Assembly: GCF_008386695.1 (NCBI RefSeq)
Contig: NZ_VUOC01000001.1
Coordinates: 1,524,347-1,588,346 of the forward strand
From: Chitinophaga agrisoli
GTDB lineage: Bacteria; Bacteroidota; Bacteroidia; Chitinophagales; Chitinophagaceae
Length of the DNA: 64,000 nt
Reading direction: 5' to 3'
Part shown: positions 25,835-35,500 of the stretch, piece after piece
Layout: each line of letters starts with the position of its first letter
Position numbering within the stretch: the first letter of the stretch is position 1
Notes under the pieces: model-generated
What the model saw: the letters and a program-made list of their open reading frames with translations, nothing else
The model's database searches: none
What the model was told of the DNA's origin: nothing
Made by a program: the position numbers and the translations under genes

Positions 25835-28153
25835 ATGGCGAGAAAAAAACTGAATAAGCAGGATGCACTGGACTACCATTCCCAGGGCAGACCAGGGAAG
25901 ATTGAAGTTGTGCCTACGAAGAACACCAAAACACAATGGGACCTATCCTTGGCTTACTCTCCGGGCGTCGCGGAGCCCTGCAAAGAAATTCACCGCGATG
26001 TAGAGAATGTTTACAAATACACCGCTAAAGGCAACCTGGTGGCTGTGATCAGCAATGGCACCGCCGTGCTGGGCCTGGGCGATATTGGCCCGGAAGCCGG
26101 CAAACCTGTAATGGAAGGTAAAGGCGTGCTGTTTAAGATCTTTGCAGATATAGACGTATTTGATATTGAGCTCAATACCAGGGATGTAGACGAGTTTGTA
26201 CAGGTGGTAAAAGCCCTGGAGCCTACCTTTGGCGGCATTAACCTGGAAGATATCAAGAGCCCCGAGTGTTTTGCCATCGAAGAGCGCCTTAAAAAGGAGC
26301 TGAAGATCCCCATCATGCATGACGATCAGCACGGCACGGCCATCATCTCCGGCGCCGCCCTGCTGAATGCCCTGGAGCTGGTAAAGAAAAAGATAGAGAA
26401 GGTAAAGTTCGTGGTGAATGGGGCAGGCGCTGCCGCCATGGCCTGCGTAAAACTATACGTAGCCCTGGGCGCTAAACACGAGAACTTTATCATGTTCGAT
26501 AAGAACGGCGTTATCAATAAAAGCCGTACCGATCTCACGGACATGCATATGCAGTTTGCCACTACTTCTAAGATCACAGAGCTGGGCGTTGCTATGAAAG
26601 GGGCGGATGTATTCATCGGGCTTTCTGTAGGCAACGTGGTAACCCCGGAAATGATCAAAGGCATGGCCAAACAACCCATCGTATTTGCGATGGCCAATCC
26701 GGACCCCGAGATCGCTTATGAGGCCGCCATAGCGGCCCGCCCGGATATCATCTTCGCTACCGGCCGTTCTGATCATCCTAACCAGGTGAACAATGTACTG
26801 GGTTTCCCCTACATTTTCCGCGGCGCCCTGGACGTAAGGGCCACCCAGATCAACGAGGCCATGAAACTGGCCGCCGTGCGTGCCCTGGCAGACCTGGCCA
26901 AAGAGCCTGTGCCGGATATCGTGAACCTGGCGTATAATGAGCGTAACCTGTATTTTAGTCCCAATTATATCATTCCCAAACCCCTGGATCCGCGCCTGTT
27001 ATGCATGGTAGCCCCGGCAGTAGCCAGAGCGGCTATTGACAGCGGCGTAGCCCAGAAACGGATCGAAAACTGGGAGGCCTATTACGAAGAGCTGAACCAT
27101 CGCCTGGGCCTGGATAACCAGCTGTTCCGCATAATAGGTAATAAAGCCCGTAAAGACCCGCGTAAAGTGGTATTTGCGGAAGCGGATAACCTTAAGGTGC
27201 TGAAAGCCGCACAGGTAGTAAGGGACGAAGGCATTGCCCATCCCATACTGCTGGGTGACGAAAGCCGCATCCGCCAGCTGGCAGACGATAACGGTATTGA
27301 AATAGAAGATATCGAGATCATCGATCCCAAGAGCGAAGAGATGAGCGCCAAACGCCATCATTTTGGCGACCTGTTCTTCCAGAAACGCCAGCGTAAAGGC
27401 TTTAACAAGTACGAAGCCGGCAAGATCATGCGCGAGCGTAACTATTTTGGCTGTATGATGGTGGAAACCGGCGAGGCAGACGCCCTCATCTCCGGCTTAA
27501 CCCGCAAATACCCGGATACCATCCGCCCCGCACTCCAGGTAATAGGCATGGAAGAAGGCGCTAAAAGGGTGGCCGGTATGTATATCATAAACACCAAACG
27601 CGGCCCGCTGTTCCTGGCAGATACCACCGTAAACTTCAACCCCACGGCGGAAGAAATAGCGGAGATCACTATGATGGTGGCCAAAGAAGTAAGGCTGTTT
27701 AACATGGTGCCGCGTATAGCCATGGTTTCTTATTCCAATTTTGGCTCCAGCCCCACGCCGGAAGCCCAGTTGATGAGCAAGGCCCGTGACCTGGTAAAGA
27801 AAATGGATCCCACCCTGGTAGTGGATGGCGAAATACAAGCCGCCATGGCCTTTAACCAGGAGATCCTGAAAGATAGTTATCCGTTCTCTGAGCTGGTAGG
27901 GGAAGAGGTGAATACCCTCATCTTCCCTAACCTTAGCGCTGGCAATATTGCCTATAACCTGTTGCAGGAAGTGGCCGGCTTTGACGCCATTGGCCCTGTG
28001 CTGCTGGGTATGAAAAAGCCGGTGCACATACTACAATTGGGCAGCACCGTGCGCCAGATCGTGAACATGGTGAACATTGCCGTAGTGGACGCGCAGCATA
28101 AATGCTGCCACAGCGAAGCAACGGCGGGCGTTACTAAGAAAAAAAGAAAATAA
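25835..28153 (+). CDS. maeB: NADP-dependent malic enzyme, MaeB type (malic enzyme plus phosphotransacetylase-like domain)
   Basis: The 772-residue enzyme decarboxylates malate to pyruvate with NADPH. Residues 1-430 are the malic enzyme part: [56 protein letters not shown] and the NADP-binding VVNGAGAAA. Residues from about 435 form the phosphotransacetylase-like domain typical of MaeB ([46 protein letters not shown]). In this family that domain is regulatory, sensing acetyl-CoA, and usually not catalytic. Length is the MaeB norm. It is a single gene; a repeat-bearing spacer follows it. Confidence 0.95.
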   Translation: MARKKLNKQDALDYHSQGRPGKIEVVPTKNTKTQWDLSLAYSPGVAEPCKEIHRDVENVYKYTAKGNLVAVISNGTAVLGLGDIGPEAGKPVMEGKGVLFKIFADIDVFDIELNTRDVDEFVQVVKALEPTFGGINLEDIKSPECFAIEERLKKELKIPIMHDDQHGTAIISGAALLNALELVKKKIEKVKFVVNGAGAAAMACVKLYVALGAKHENFIMFDKNGVINKSRTDLTDMHMQFATTSKITELGVAMKGADVFIGLSVGNVVTPEMIKGMAKQPIVFAMANPDPEIAYEAAIAARPDIIFATGRSDHPNQVNNVLGFPYIFRGALDVRATQINEAMKLAAVRALADLAKEPVPDIVNLAYNERNLYFSPNYIIPKPLDPRLLCMVAPAVARAAIDSGVAQKRIENWEAYYEELNHRLGLDNQLFRIIGNKARKDPRKVVFAEADNLKVLKAAQVVRDEGIAHPILLGDESRIRQLADDNGIEIEDIEIIDPKSEEMSAKRHHFGDLFFQKRQRKGFNKYEAGKIMRERNYFGCMMVETGEADALISGLTRKYPDTIRPALQVIGMEEGAKRVAGMYIINTKRGPLFLADTTVNFNPTAEEIAEITMMVAKEVRLFNMVPRIAMVSYSNFGSSPTPEAQLMSKARDLVKKMDPTLVVDGEIQAAMAFNQEILKDSYPFSELVGEEVNTLIFPNLSAGNIAYNLLQEVAGFDAIGPVLLGMKKPVHILQLGSTVRQIVNMVNIAVVDAQHKCCHSEATAGVTKKKRK

Positions 28154-28254
28154 TGTGCTAATGTGCTGATGTGCCGATAAAACGGAGACGCCTCCTTTCA
28201 TTTTTGTACTAATTTGTACATTAGCATATCAGCACATTAGCACATTAGCACATC
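28151..28254. repeat. Intergenic hairpin element, TGTGCTAA variant
   Basis: The left arm (28151-28176) is TAATGTGCTAATGTGCTGATGTGC. The right arm (28217-28254) is built of the complement, CATATCAGCACATTAGCACATTAGCACAT. They flank a core of about 40 bases. The whole fills the gap between maeB and the next start codon. A single arm of the same type lies at 57366-57396. Confidence 0.85.
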
Positions 28255-29286
28255 ATGCAAAGTATTTCCCGGAAAAAGATCTTCTTCCCGCTCAACCCGG
28301 CCTTCAGGCGTTACCTGAAGCTGTATGAAAGGGAACTGCCGCTGCCCGTATCCTACGAGGAGCTGCGGTATTTCGAGAGCGGCTTTGCCGTATATGACAA
28401 AGACGGGAAAGATACCTTATGGGAAACCGTTATGTATCCCCAAAGCATGGTGGGCCAGTTACACGCCGGTTTAAAACGTATTTACTCCTACCTCAAAGCC
28501 GGTGGCGACCAGGCGGCAGAAGAGCACCTGCATATTGAGCGTATCGATTATTGCACCTTCGGCAATTCGCATCCCTTCCGTATCAAGATCGTCAATAATT
28601 ACAACGAGGTGTACGATTATTTCTACATCAAGATAGCAGACGCCTCCCGTATCTATGGCCTGGAGCTGGAACATATTCTCTCCCCGTACTGGATGAACTT
28701 TATGGTGGATGGTAACACCCTGGTAGAAGAGCATATCGCAGGCGTGCCCGGCGACCAGTTTGCCCTGCACTACCTGCAACGGCCGGAGTTCAACCCAAAA
28801 CGTATAGCCAAAGAATTTGTAAAGTTCAATGAGCGCTGTTTTGTACGCCTGCTGGGCGATATGCGCTCCTACAACTTTGTATTTGATATAACGCCGGATT
28901 TTGATGATGTGCAGTTCCGTATACGCGCCATCGATTTTGACCAGCAGTTTTATGAGGGCAAACGCACCTTGTACATGCCACAATACTTTAAGGAGAACCG
29001 GGTATTTGTAGAGCTGGCCATAAAACACCTGAATGCGGAAGTGGTAAAACAGTACCAGCAGGAAGAGCGCGCGGTCATTGCCCGTCGTATCAAAGTACAG
29101 CGGCACCGCATCAAGGACCTGCGGGATGTGATCATGACAGATCATGTATCCTTCCCGGAAAAGATCCACCAGCTGGGCGAAGAGCTGGCCTTGTACTACA
29201 ATGATACGGTCTTTGCCCGGTGCAAGACCATGGGCGAGATCATTGAAAGAAGCCTGAAACGCCTGCTCGTAAGCAGCCTGAAATAA
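28255..29286 (+). CDS. Conserved protein with kinase-like motifs, function unknown
   Basis: The 343-residue cytosolic protein has no signal or membrane segment. I do not recognise a named family. VEEHIAGVPGDQF (about residue 160) resembles the hinge of kinase-like folds, LLGDMRSYNFVFD (about 200-212) resembles the HGDLHxxN catalytic loop, and RAIDFDQQFYEG (about 223-234) resembles the metal-binding IDFD/DFG turn. The order and spacing fit a divergent protein kinase-like fold, with the catalytic loop's histidine lost. The C-terminus is helical and basic. The gene follows the repeat element directly; a promoter is not obvious. The fold is inference. Confidence 0.75.
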   Translation: MQSISRKKIFFPLNPAFRRYLKLYERELPLPVSYEELRYFESGFAVYDKDGKDTLWETVMYPQSMVGQLHAGLKRIYSYLKAGGDQAAEEHLHIERIDYCTFGNSHPFRIKIVNNYNEVYDYFYIKIADASRIYGLELEHILSPYWMNFMVDGNTLVEEHIAGVPGDQFALHYLQRPEFNPKRIAKEFVKFNERCFVRLLGDMRSYNFVFDITPDFDDVQFRIRAIDFDQQFYEGKRTLYMPQYFKENRVFVELAIKHLNAEVVKQYQQEERAVIARRIKVQRHRIKDLRDVIMTDHVSFPEKIHQLGEELALYYNDTVFARCKTMGEIIERSLKRLLVSSLK

Positions 29287-29287
29287 A

Positions 29288-29388
29288 AGCAGTTAGCCCG
29301 TAGCGGTTAGCTATTAGCATTAACTCGCAGTTAAATATCCATGCCGCATAGCGCTAATAGCTAAAAGCTAATAGCTAACAGCTGTTAA
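29288..29388. repeat. Intergenic TTAGC/GCTAA hairpin element, next to the mlaE promoter
   Basis: The left arm (29288-29323) has CAGTTAGCCC, GCGGTTAGC and TATTAGC. The right arm (29349-29388) has GCGCTAATAGCTAAAAGC and TAATAGCTAACAGCTG. The right arm ends seven bases before the -7 box of mlaE. Confidence 0.85.
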
Positions 29389-29394
29389 TTTTAC

Positions 29395-29402
29395 TATCTT
29401 TG
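29395..29402 (+). promoter_or_regulatory. -7 box of mlaE-mlaF
   Basis: TATCTTTG matches TAnnTTTG. Its end is seven bases before the ATG, so the mRNA would have a leader of about three bases or none. The repeat element occupies the -33 region. Confidence 0.65.
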
Positions 29403-29409
29403 AAATTCT

Positions 29410-30153
29410 ATGGAATTCAGATTCTTTTACCATTTTGGCGCTTATTTGCTGATGCTGAAGGGGATGTTCTCCAAACCGGAGAACCCAAAGATGTACTGGA
29501 AGCAATTTATGCAGCAGTGTGTGGACATAGGCGTTGGCTCGCTTGGCATTGTGTTCATCATTTCATTGTTCATGGGAGGGGTTACCACCCTGCAGACAGC
29601 CTATCAGTTGGTAAGTCCCATCATTCCCAAGGCCACCATTGCACAGATCACCCGCGATACCATCATACTCGAGTTTGCGCCCACCCTCACGTCCATCGTA
29701 CTGGCCGGTGTGGTAGGCTCCAAAATAGCCTCCGAGCTGGGAAACATGCGTATATCTGAACAGATAGACGCCCTGGAGATCATGGGGATCAATACGCGGG
29801 GATACCTGGTAATGCCCAAGATCCTGGCCGCCTTGCTCACGATTCCCTGCCTGGTGATCATTGCCGGTTTCCTGGGTATCTGGGGCGGTAAATTTGCCGG
29901 CGTAGCAGCGGGTATTATCTCCAACGATGAATTTATACAGGGCCTGCGTCAGGAACTAAAGATCTATAACATATTCTTCGCGCTCAGCAAGTCCTATACC
30001 TTTGCATTTATTATTTCCAGTGTATCCGCCTACTACGGCTATAACGTGCAGGGGGGCGCCCTGGAAATAGGTAAGGCCAGCACCACCGCCGTGGTGGTGA
30101 GCTGTGTGCTGATATTATTTTCGGATTACGCGCTATCGGCAATATTACTGTAG
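29410..30153 (+). CDS. mlaE: MlaE-family phospholipid ABC transporter permease
   Basis: The 247-residue inner-membrane permease belongs to the Mla/Mkl system, which moves phospholipids between inner and outer membrane to keep outer-membrane asymmetry. Family marks are IVFIISLFMGGVTTLQTAYQL, the coupling-helix region ELGNMRISEQIDALEIMGINTRGYLVMPKILAAL and SYTFAFIISSVSAYYGYNVQGGALEIGKASTTAVV. It has five to six membrane segments and normal length. The ATPase gene follows after 16 bases. No substrate-binding MlaD gene is next to it. Confidence 0.93.
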   Translation: MEFRFFYHFGAYLLMLKGMFSKPENPKMYWKQFMQQCVDIGVGSLGIVFIISLFMGGVTTLQTAYQLVSPIIPKATIAQITRDTIILEFAPTLTSIVLAGVVGSKIASELGNMRISEQIDALEIMGINTRGYLVMPKILAALLTIPCLVIIAGFLGIWGGKFAGVAAGIISNDEFIQGLRQELKIYNIFFALSKSYTFAFIISSVSAYYGYNVQGGALEIGKASTTAVVVSCVLILFSDYALSAILL

Positions 30154-30169
30154 CAGATTACTGAAACTT

Positions 30170-30991
30170 ATGATCGAACTTCAAGATATTAAAAAGGGAT
30201 TTGGTGATAAACAGGTGCTGAAAGGTGTATCCGCTACAATGGAGGCCGGAAAGGTAAGCCTGATTATCGGCTCCAGCGGCAGTGGTAAAACAGTGCTGAT
30301 GAAGTGTATAGTGGGATTGATGGGCGTGGATGAGGGCAAAGTGCTGTACAACGAGCAGGATTTTACCGCCATGAACGATCAGGATAAGAAGACCGTTCGC
30401 CAGGAAATAGGCATGCTGTTCCAGGGTTCGGCCCTGTTTGACAGTATGACCGTAGAGCAGAATGTCATGTTCCCCCTGGATATGTTTGGCGTAGGCAGCT
30501 ATAAAGAGAAGAAAAAACGCGTCATGGAATGCCTGGACCGCGTAAACCTCAAGGACGCCGCCCGCAAATTCCCCGCGGAGATCAGCGGTGGTATGAAAAA
30601 AAGGGTGGGCATTGCCCGGGCCATCGTGCTCAACCCCAAATACCTGTTCTGTGATGAGCCTAACTCCGGCCTGGACCCACAGACCTCCCTGCTGATAGAT
30701 AAGCTGATCAAGGAACTTACCGTAGAATACAATATCACCACCGTGATCAATACCCATGATATGAACACCGTAATGGAAAGCGGGGACCATATCATATACA
30801 TGTACCAGGGCCTCAAACAGTGGGAAGGCAGCAACGAGGAGATCATTTTTTCCAATGACGAGCGGCTGAATGACTTCATTTTTGCCTCAGACTTCCTCCG
30901 GGATGCCAAGGAAATGCGCCAGATGGAGATGTTCCGGGACAAAAACTGGAGGGACAGGCTTAAAAAAGAGCCGCCTGCCGGGGAAAAATAA
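30170..30991 (+). CDS. mlaF: MlaF-family ABC transporter ATP-binding protein
   Basis: The 273-residue ATPase partners MlaE. Walker A is GSSGSGKT at residues 34-41; then come MLFQGSALFDSMTVEQNVMFPL (Q-loop, typical of MlaF), signature ISGGMKKRVGIARAI, Walker B YLFCDEPNSGLDP and the NTHDMNT switch histidine. About 30 extra charged residues follow the nucleotide-binding domain. The operon is mlaE-mlaF only; sucD downstream has its own promoter. Confidence 0.93.
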   Translation: MIELQDIKKGFGDKQVLKGVSATMEAGKVSLIIGSSGSGKTVLMKCIVGLMGVDEGKVLYNEQDFTAMNDQDKKTVRQEIGMLFQGSALFDSMTVEQNVMFPLDMFGVGSYKEKKKRVMECLDRVNLKDAARKFPAEISGGMKKRVGIARAIVLNPKYLFCDEPNSGLDPQTSLLIDKLIKELTVEYNITTVINTHDMNTVMESGDHIIYMYQGLKQWEGSNEEIIFSNDERLNDFIFASDFLRDAKEMRQMEMFRDKNWRDRLKKEPPAGEK

Positions 30992-31025
30992 GGGGCAGCC
31001 CCCCGCCGCCTGCCCAATTAATGGG

Positions 31026-31057
31026 TTTGGTATTTGCCAATTGTAGTTTTATTTTTG
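31026..31057 (+). promoter_or_regulatory. Promoter of sucD
   Basis: TTTG (31026-31029), a 20-base spacer and TATTTTTG (31050-31057) make a complete Bacteroidota promoter. The ATG is about 44 bases past the predicted start. Confidence 0.7.
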
Positions 31058-31105
31058 CCCCCTGAAAACCGATAAACTAATAGTTAAACTAATAAACCAA
31101 GCGCA

Positions 31106-31990
31106 ATGAGTGTTTTACTTAATAAGCATAGCAAGGTAATAGTGCAGGGATTTACCGGTACCGAAGGTACTTTCCATGCAACGCAGATGATAGAGTACGG
31201 AACCCAGGTAGTGGGGGGCGTAACGCCCGGTAAAGGTGGCAGCACCCACCTGGAGCGCCCGGTATTTAACACAGTGAAGGATGCGGTAAAGGCTACCGGT
31301 GCGGATGTATCTATCATATTTGTACCTCCTGCTTTTGCAGCAGATGCTATTATGGAGGCCGCCGAAGCTGGTATTGCGCTGGTGGTATGTATCACAGAAG
31401 GTATCCCCGTTCAGGACATGGTAAAGGCTAAAAGCTACCTGCAGGGCCGCAATACCCGCCTGGTAGGGCCTAACTGCCCCGGCGTGATCACCGCGGAAGA
31501 AGCCAAAGTAGGTATCATGCCTGGTTTTATATTCAAAAAAGGGAAAATAGGTATCGTGTCCAAATCCGGTACCCTTACCTATGAAGCCGCAGACCAGGTG
31601 GTGAAAGCCGGCCTGGGTATCTCTACCGCTATCGGTATCGGTGGCGACCCGATCATCGGCACCCCCACTAAAGAAGCCGTGGAACTGCTGATGAACGATC
31701 CCGAAACGGAAGGTATCATCATGATAGGCGAGATTGGCGGTAGCATGGAAGCAGAAGCTGCCCAGTGGATCAAGGAAAACGGTACTAAACCCGTTGTAGG
31801 GTTCATTGCCGGTCAAACCGCTCCTCCCGGCCGCCGTATGGGCCACGCAGGCGCTATCATTGGCGGTGCAGACGATACTGCCGCCGCTAAAATGAAGATC
31901 ATGGCAGAATGTGGCGTACACGTAGTAGAAAGCCCTGCCAACATCGGTAAGACCATGGCGGAAGTGCTGAAGAAAGAGCTCGTGAAATAG
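31106..31990 (+). CDS. sucD: Succinate--CoA ligase subunit alpha
   Basis: SucD is the CoA-binding and phosphorylated subunit of succinyl-CoA synthetase in the TCA cycle. The 294-residue protein shows [54 protein letters not shown] and the phospho-histidine H247 in [11 protein letters not shown]. The beta subunit gene sucC is not adjacent, unlike in many proteobacteria. It has its own promoter and terminator. Confidence 0.96.
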   Translation: MSVLLNKHSKVIVQGFTGTEGTFHATQMIEYGTQVVGGVTPGKGGSTHLERPVFNTVKDAVKATGADVSIIFVPPAFAADAIMEAAEAGIALVVCITEGIPVQDMVKAKSYLQGRNTRLVGPNCPGVITAEEAKVGIMPGFIFKKGKIGIVSKSGTLTYEAADQVVKAGLGISTAIGIGGDPIIGTPTKEAVELLMNDPETEGIIMIGEIGGSMEAEAAQWIKENGTKPVVGFIAGQTAPPGRRMGHAGAIIGGADDTAAAKMKIMAECGVHVVESPANIGKTMAEVLKKELVK

Positions 31991-32012
31991 TCATTTCACT
32001 GAAACATATAAG

Positions 32013-32041
32013 GAAAAGGGTCACCACGGTGGCCCTTTTTT
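32013..32041 (+). terminator. Terminator of sucD
   Basis: AAAAGGGTCACC and GGTGGCCCTTTT form a stem of 11-12 bp with one wobble and a 2-base loop region; a T6 run follows. Confidence 0.85.
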
Positions 32042-32133
32042 ATTGCCCATCAATTAACATTTTCTAAAATGTTTTTTTAATAATTTTCGGCCGATTTTTA
32101 TACCTATTCACCACACACTAAATGAAAATTCCT

Positions 32134-32460
32134 ATGGGAAAGTTTGTTATTAAGACCGGTAATGATGGACAATACCGCTTTAACCTCAAAGCAGGCAATG
32201 GCCAGACCATTTTAGTGTCTGAAGGCTACACCTCCAAAGCCGCCTGCGAAAACGGCATAGAGTCTGTAAAGAAGAATGCAGCAGACGATGGCAAGTATGA
32301 GAAGAACACCGCCAAAAACGGTAAGTTCTACTTTAACCTGAAAGCCGGCAACGGCCAGGTGATTGGCACCAGTGAAATGTACGAGTCGGAAGACGGCCGT
32401 GACAATGGCATCGATTCTGTAAAGAAGAATGCCCCCACTGCCGGAACAGAAGAGCAATAA
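32134..32460 (+). CDS. DUF1508 (YegP-like) tandem-repeat protein
   Basis: The 108-residue protein consists of two copies of the DUF1508 unit: GKFVIKTGNDGQYRFNLKAGNGQ...GIESVKKNA and GKFYFNLKAGNGQVIG...GIDSVKKNA. Each unit is a small beta-alpha fold. The family is widespread and sometimes linked to stress, but its biochemistry is not settled. The ATG at 32134 begins at the conserved MGKFVIK; an in-frame ATG at 32122 would add four residues. It is a single gene with its own terminator. Confidence 0.88.
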   Translation: MGKFVIKTGNDGQYRFNLKAGNGQTILVSEGYTSKAACENGIESVKKNAADDGKYEKNTAKNGKFYFNLKAGNGQVIGTSEMYESEDGRDNGIDSVKKNAPTAGTEEQ

Positions 32461-32483
32461 CCTTTGCAGTATTGCAGAATTCT

Positions 32484-32509
32484 AAAAGGGCTGGGCATCC
32501 GGCCCTTTT
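32484..32509 (+). terminator. Terminator of the DUF1508 gene
   Basis: An 11-bp stem with one wobble pair (AAAAGGGCTGG / CCGGCCCTTTT) and a GCAT loop; a short T-rich tail follows. Confidence 0.8.
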
Positions 32510-32560
32510 GTCTTGAAAAGAATATTATAGGTATATTAGTTTAAAATACACCATTCCTTT

Positions 32561-35500
32561 ATGCGACGTAATGCTTTATTAGCCCTCGTATTTACCCTTT
32601 TTTGTTTACCGCTTATGGCCCAATATAACTACTCAGCTGAATGGCAAAAAGTAACAGATCTGGAACTAAAGGGATTGTCAAAATCGGCCCTGGAGAAAGT
32701 GGACGCCATCTACAACCAGGCGCTTAACGATGGGCGGGAACCGCACCAGGTAAAAGCCCTGCTGTACCGGCTCAAATATTCCAGGATCCTTGCTGAAAAT
32801 AGCGCCGCGTACAGCCTCCGGATGTTGAACCAGGAGACAGGCCGTACCCACGGCGCCGCCCATGCCCTGGTGCAAAGCATAAAAGCGCAGATGTTGTGGG
32901 AGTATATGCAGTATAACCGCTACCGGCTATACAGCCGCACCGCCCTGGCAAACGATACTTCCACAGATATAGAAACCTGGGGCCAGGATAGGCTGGGCCG
33001 CGAGATCAGTGCTGCCTACGAGGCTTCGCTGGAAAACACCACCGTGTTACAGCAAACCAATCTCTCCACCTTTGAAGATATATTGGAAAAAGGCAATGCC
33101 CGCGCCCTGCGCCCTACTTTATATGATCTGCTGGCGCATCGTGCGCTGGACTATTTTAAGTCCGGCGATCGTTACCTGAACCAGCCCGCCAACCTGTTTG
33201 AGTTGGAAGACATGCAGGCATTTGCGCCCGCGGCTGCATTTGCCGCACATCAGTTCAAGGTAGCAGATACGGCCTCCCAGCAGTTTAAAGCCCTGCAGCT
33301 ATTGCAGGACCTGATCCGTTTTCACCAGAAAGATAACCGCGCCGCCCTGCTGGATGTAGACCTGGAGCGTATCCGCTATATGTACCAGGTAGGCGTAATG
33401 CCGGATAAAGAAGCATTGTATGTAAAAGCCCTGCAGCAGATGCAGGAGGACTATGCACAGGATACAGAAGTAACAGAAGTGCTGCACCTGCTGGCCCAGT
33501 ATTACTATCAACAGGATCAGCAGAGCGATAGCGCTACCGGTAAAGCCGTGCTGGCAGTAGCCTTATGTAACAAGGCTATAGAACAGGCGCCCAAAAGCCA
33601 TGGGGCCATCATGTGTAAGCAACTGCTGGCCAGTATAAACGTTCGCACAATAGGCCTGGAAACAGAACTGGTAAACCTGCCGGAACAACCCTTCCGTACC
33701 CTGGTCACCTACCGCAATGCGCAAAAGATCTACCTGCGCATAGCTGCTATCAATGAAGGCTTCCGTAAACAACTGCGTGATGCGCAGAACGATTATACCG
33801 ATACCACCAACCGCTATTGGCGGCTCATCACCGGCAGGCCTGCTGATAAGCAATGGGAGCAGGCATTACCGGATCCTAAAGATTACCGTCAGCATACCGT
33901 AGAAATAAAAAGTGACGCCCAGCCGCTGGGCCAGTATATGCTGCTCGCCAGTACAGAGCCGGGGTTTTCTACGGAGAACAGCATACTGGCGGTACAGTTT
34001 ATCCATGTATCCCAGATCAGTTACATCAACCGTGGTAGTACGTACTTAGTGCTGCACCGGGAAACCGGCCAGCCTTTAGAAGGTGTACGCCTGAACGTAC
34101 AGGAAGCTTACAACGATGCGTCGAAAGGGAAAGGAGAATTAACCCGTATAACGCAAACCTATGTTTCGGACAAAAACGGCCTTATCACCCTGGATGCCGC
34201 TAAGAACAGGAGCAGCCGTAATGTGCGCATGGAGTGGATCTACGGTAAGGACGTACTGTATCCTGATAACTACAGATATCTTTACAGGAACGTTCCGCAA
34301 CCCGCAAAACCGGAAGAAACAAAAAGCTTCCTCTTTACAGACAGGGCTATTTACCGCCCCGGCCAAACCGTTTATTTCAAAGGCATCGTCGTAAAGAAGA
34401 ATAATACAGACCGTAGCAGCCAGGCCCTGGCAGCCTATAAAACGGAGGTGCTGTTAAAAGATGCCAACGGTGAGAAAGTAGATTCACTGCAGGTGACCTC
34501 CAACGAATATGGCGCTTATTCAGGTAAGTTCCAGTTACCCGCCGGCCGGTTGAATGGCGCATTCAGTATCACGGATGATGATACAGATGGCAGCGTAGGC
34601 TTCTCCGTAGAAGAATATAAACGTCCCAAATTTTATGTGGAGTTCGATACCTTAAAAGGCAGTTACAAAGTAGGAGATACCGTAACCGTACATGGTAAAG
34701 CATTGGCCTATGCCGGTAATAATATTGACGGCGCGCAGGTAAAATACCGCGTAGTACGGGAAGCCCGCTTTCCTTATTATTGGATGTTCTACTTTAAACC
34801 GGCGCCATCTTCCGCCTCCCGGGAAATAGCCAGCGGACAGGTACAGACAGCCGCAGACGGCAGCTTCTCCATCCCCTTTACCGCGCTGCCCGATAAGCAG
34901 ATAAAACCGGAACAGAAACCCATCTTCACTTACCGCATCTATGCAGATGTAACAGACCTGAATGGAGAGACCCGTAGCGGTGATCAACGTATAGCCGCTG
35001 GTTATCAAATGCTGGAAGTAAAGCTGGATCTGCCGGAAGAAGTACAAGTGCAGGACCTGAAAAAAGTGGCTATTACCACGGCTAACCTCAATGGCGCTTT
35101 TGAGCCTTCCGCGGTAAAAGTGCGCCTGCTGCCGTTGCAGCACCCAGGCAGGCTCATACGCCCGCGGTACTGGAATGCACCGGACCAGTTTGTGATGACG
35201 GAAGAAGAATATGTCCGCAACTTCCCGCTGGATGTATACAAACATGAAGACGAGCCGGCACAGTGGAAACGTGGCGCCGCAGTACTGGAGCGGTCATTCA
35301 CCACCGTTAAAGACAGCGCTGCAGACCTTTCTGTAAAATCGCTGCCACAAGGCTGGTATGAGCTGGAAGTAAGTACAACTGACCGCCTGGGTACAGCAGT
35401 AGTACAGAAAAAAGTATTCCGCGTATGGGATCCGCAGGCAACAAAACTGCCTTTCCCGGCTTATTTTGCTACGGGCTTTGATGATAAGGAATATGAGCCC

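Noticed and set aside
28151-28254. CRISPR array
   Set aside because: The repeat units are short, degenerate and inverted around one core, with no regular spacers and no cas genes in the window.
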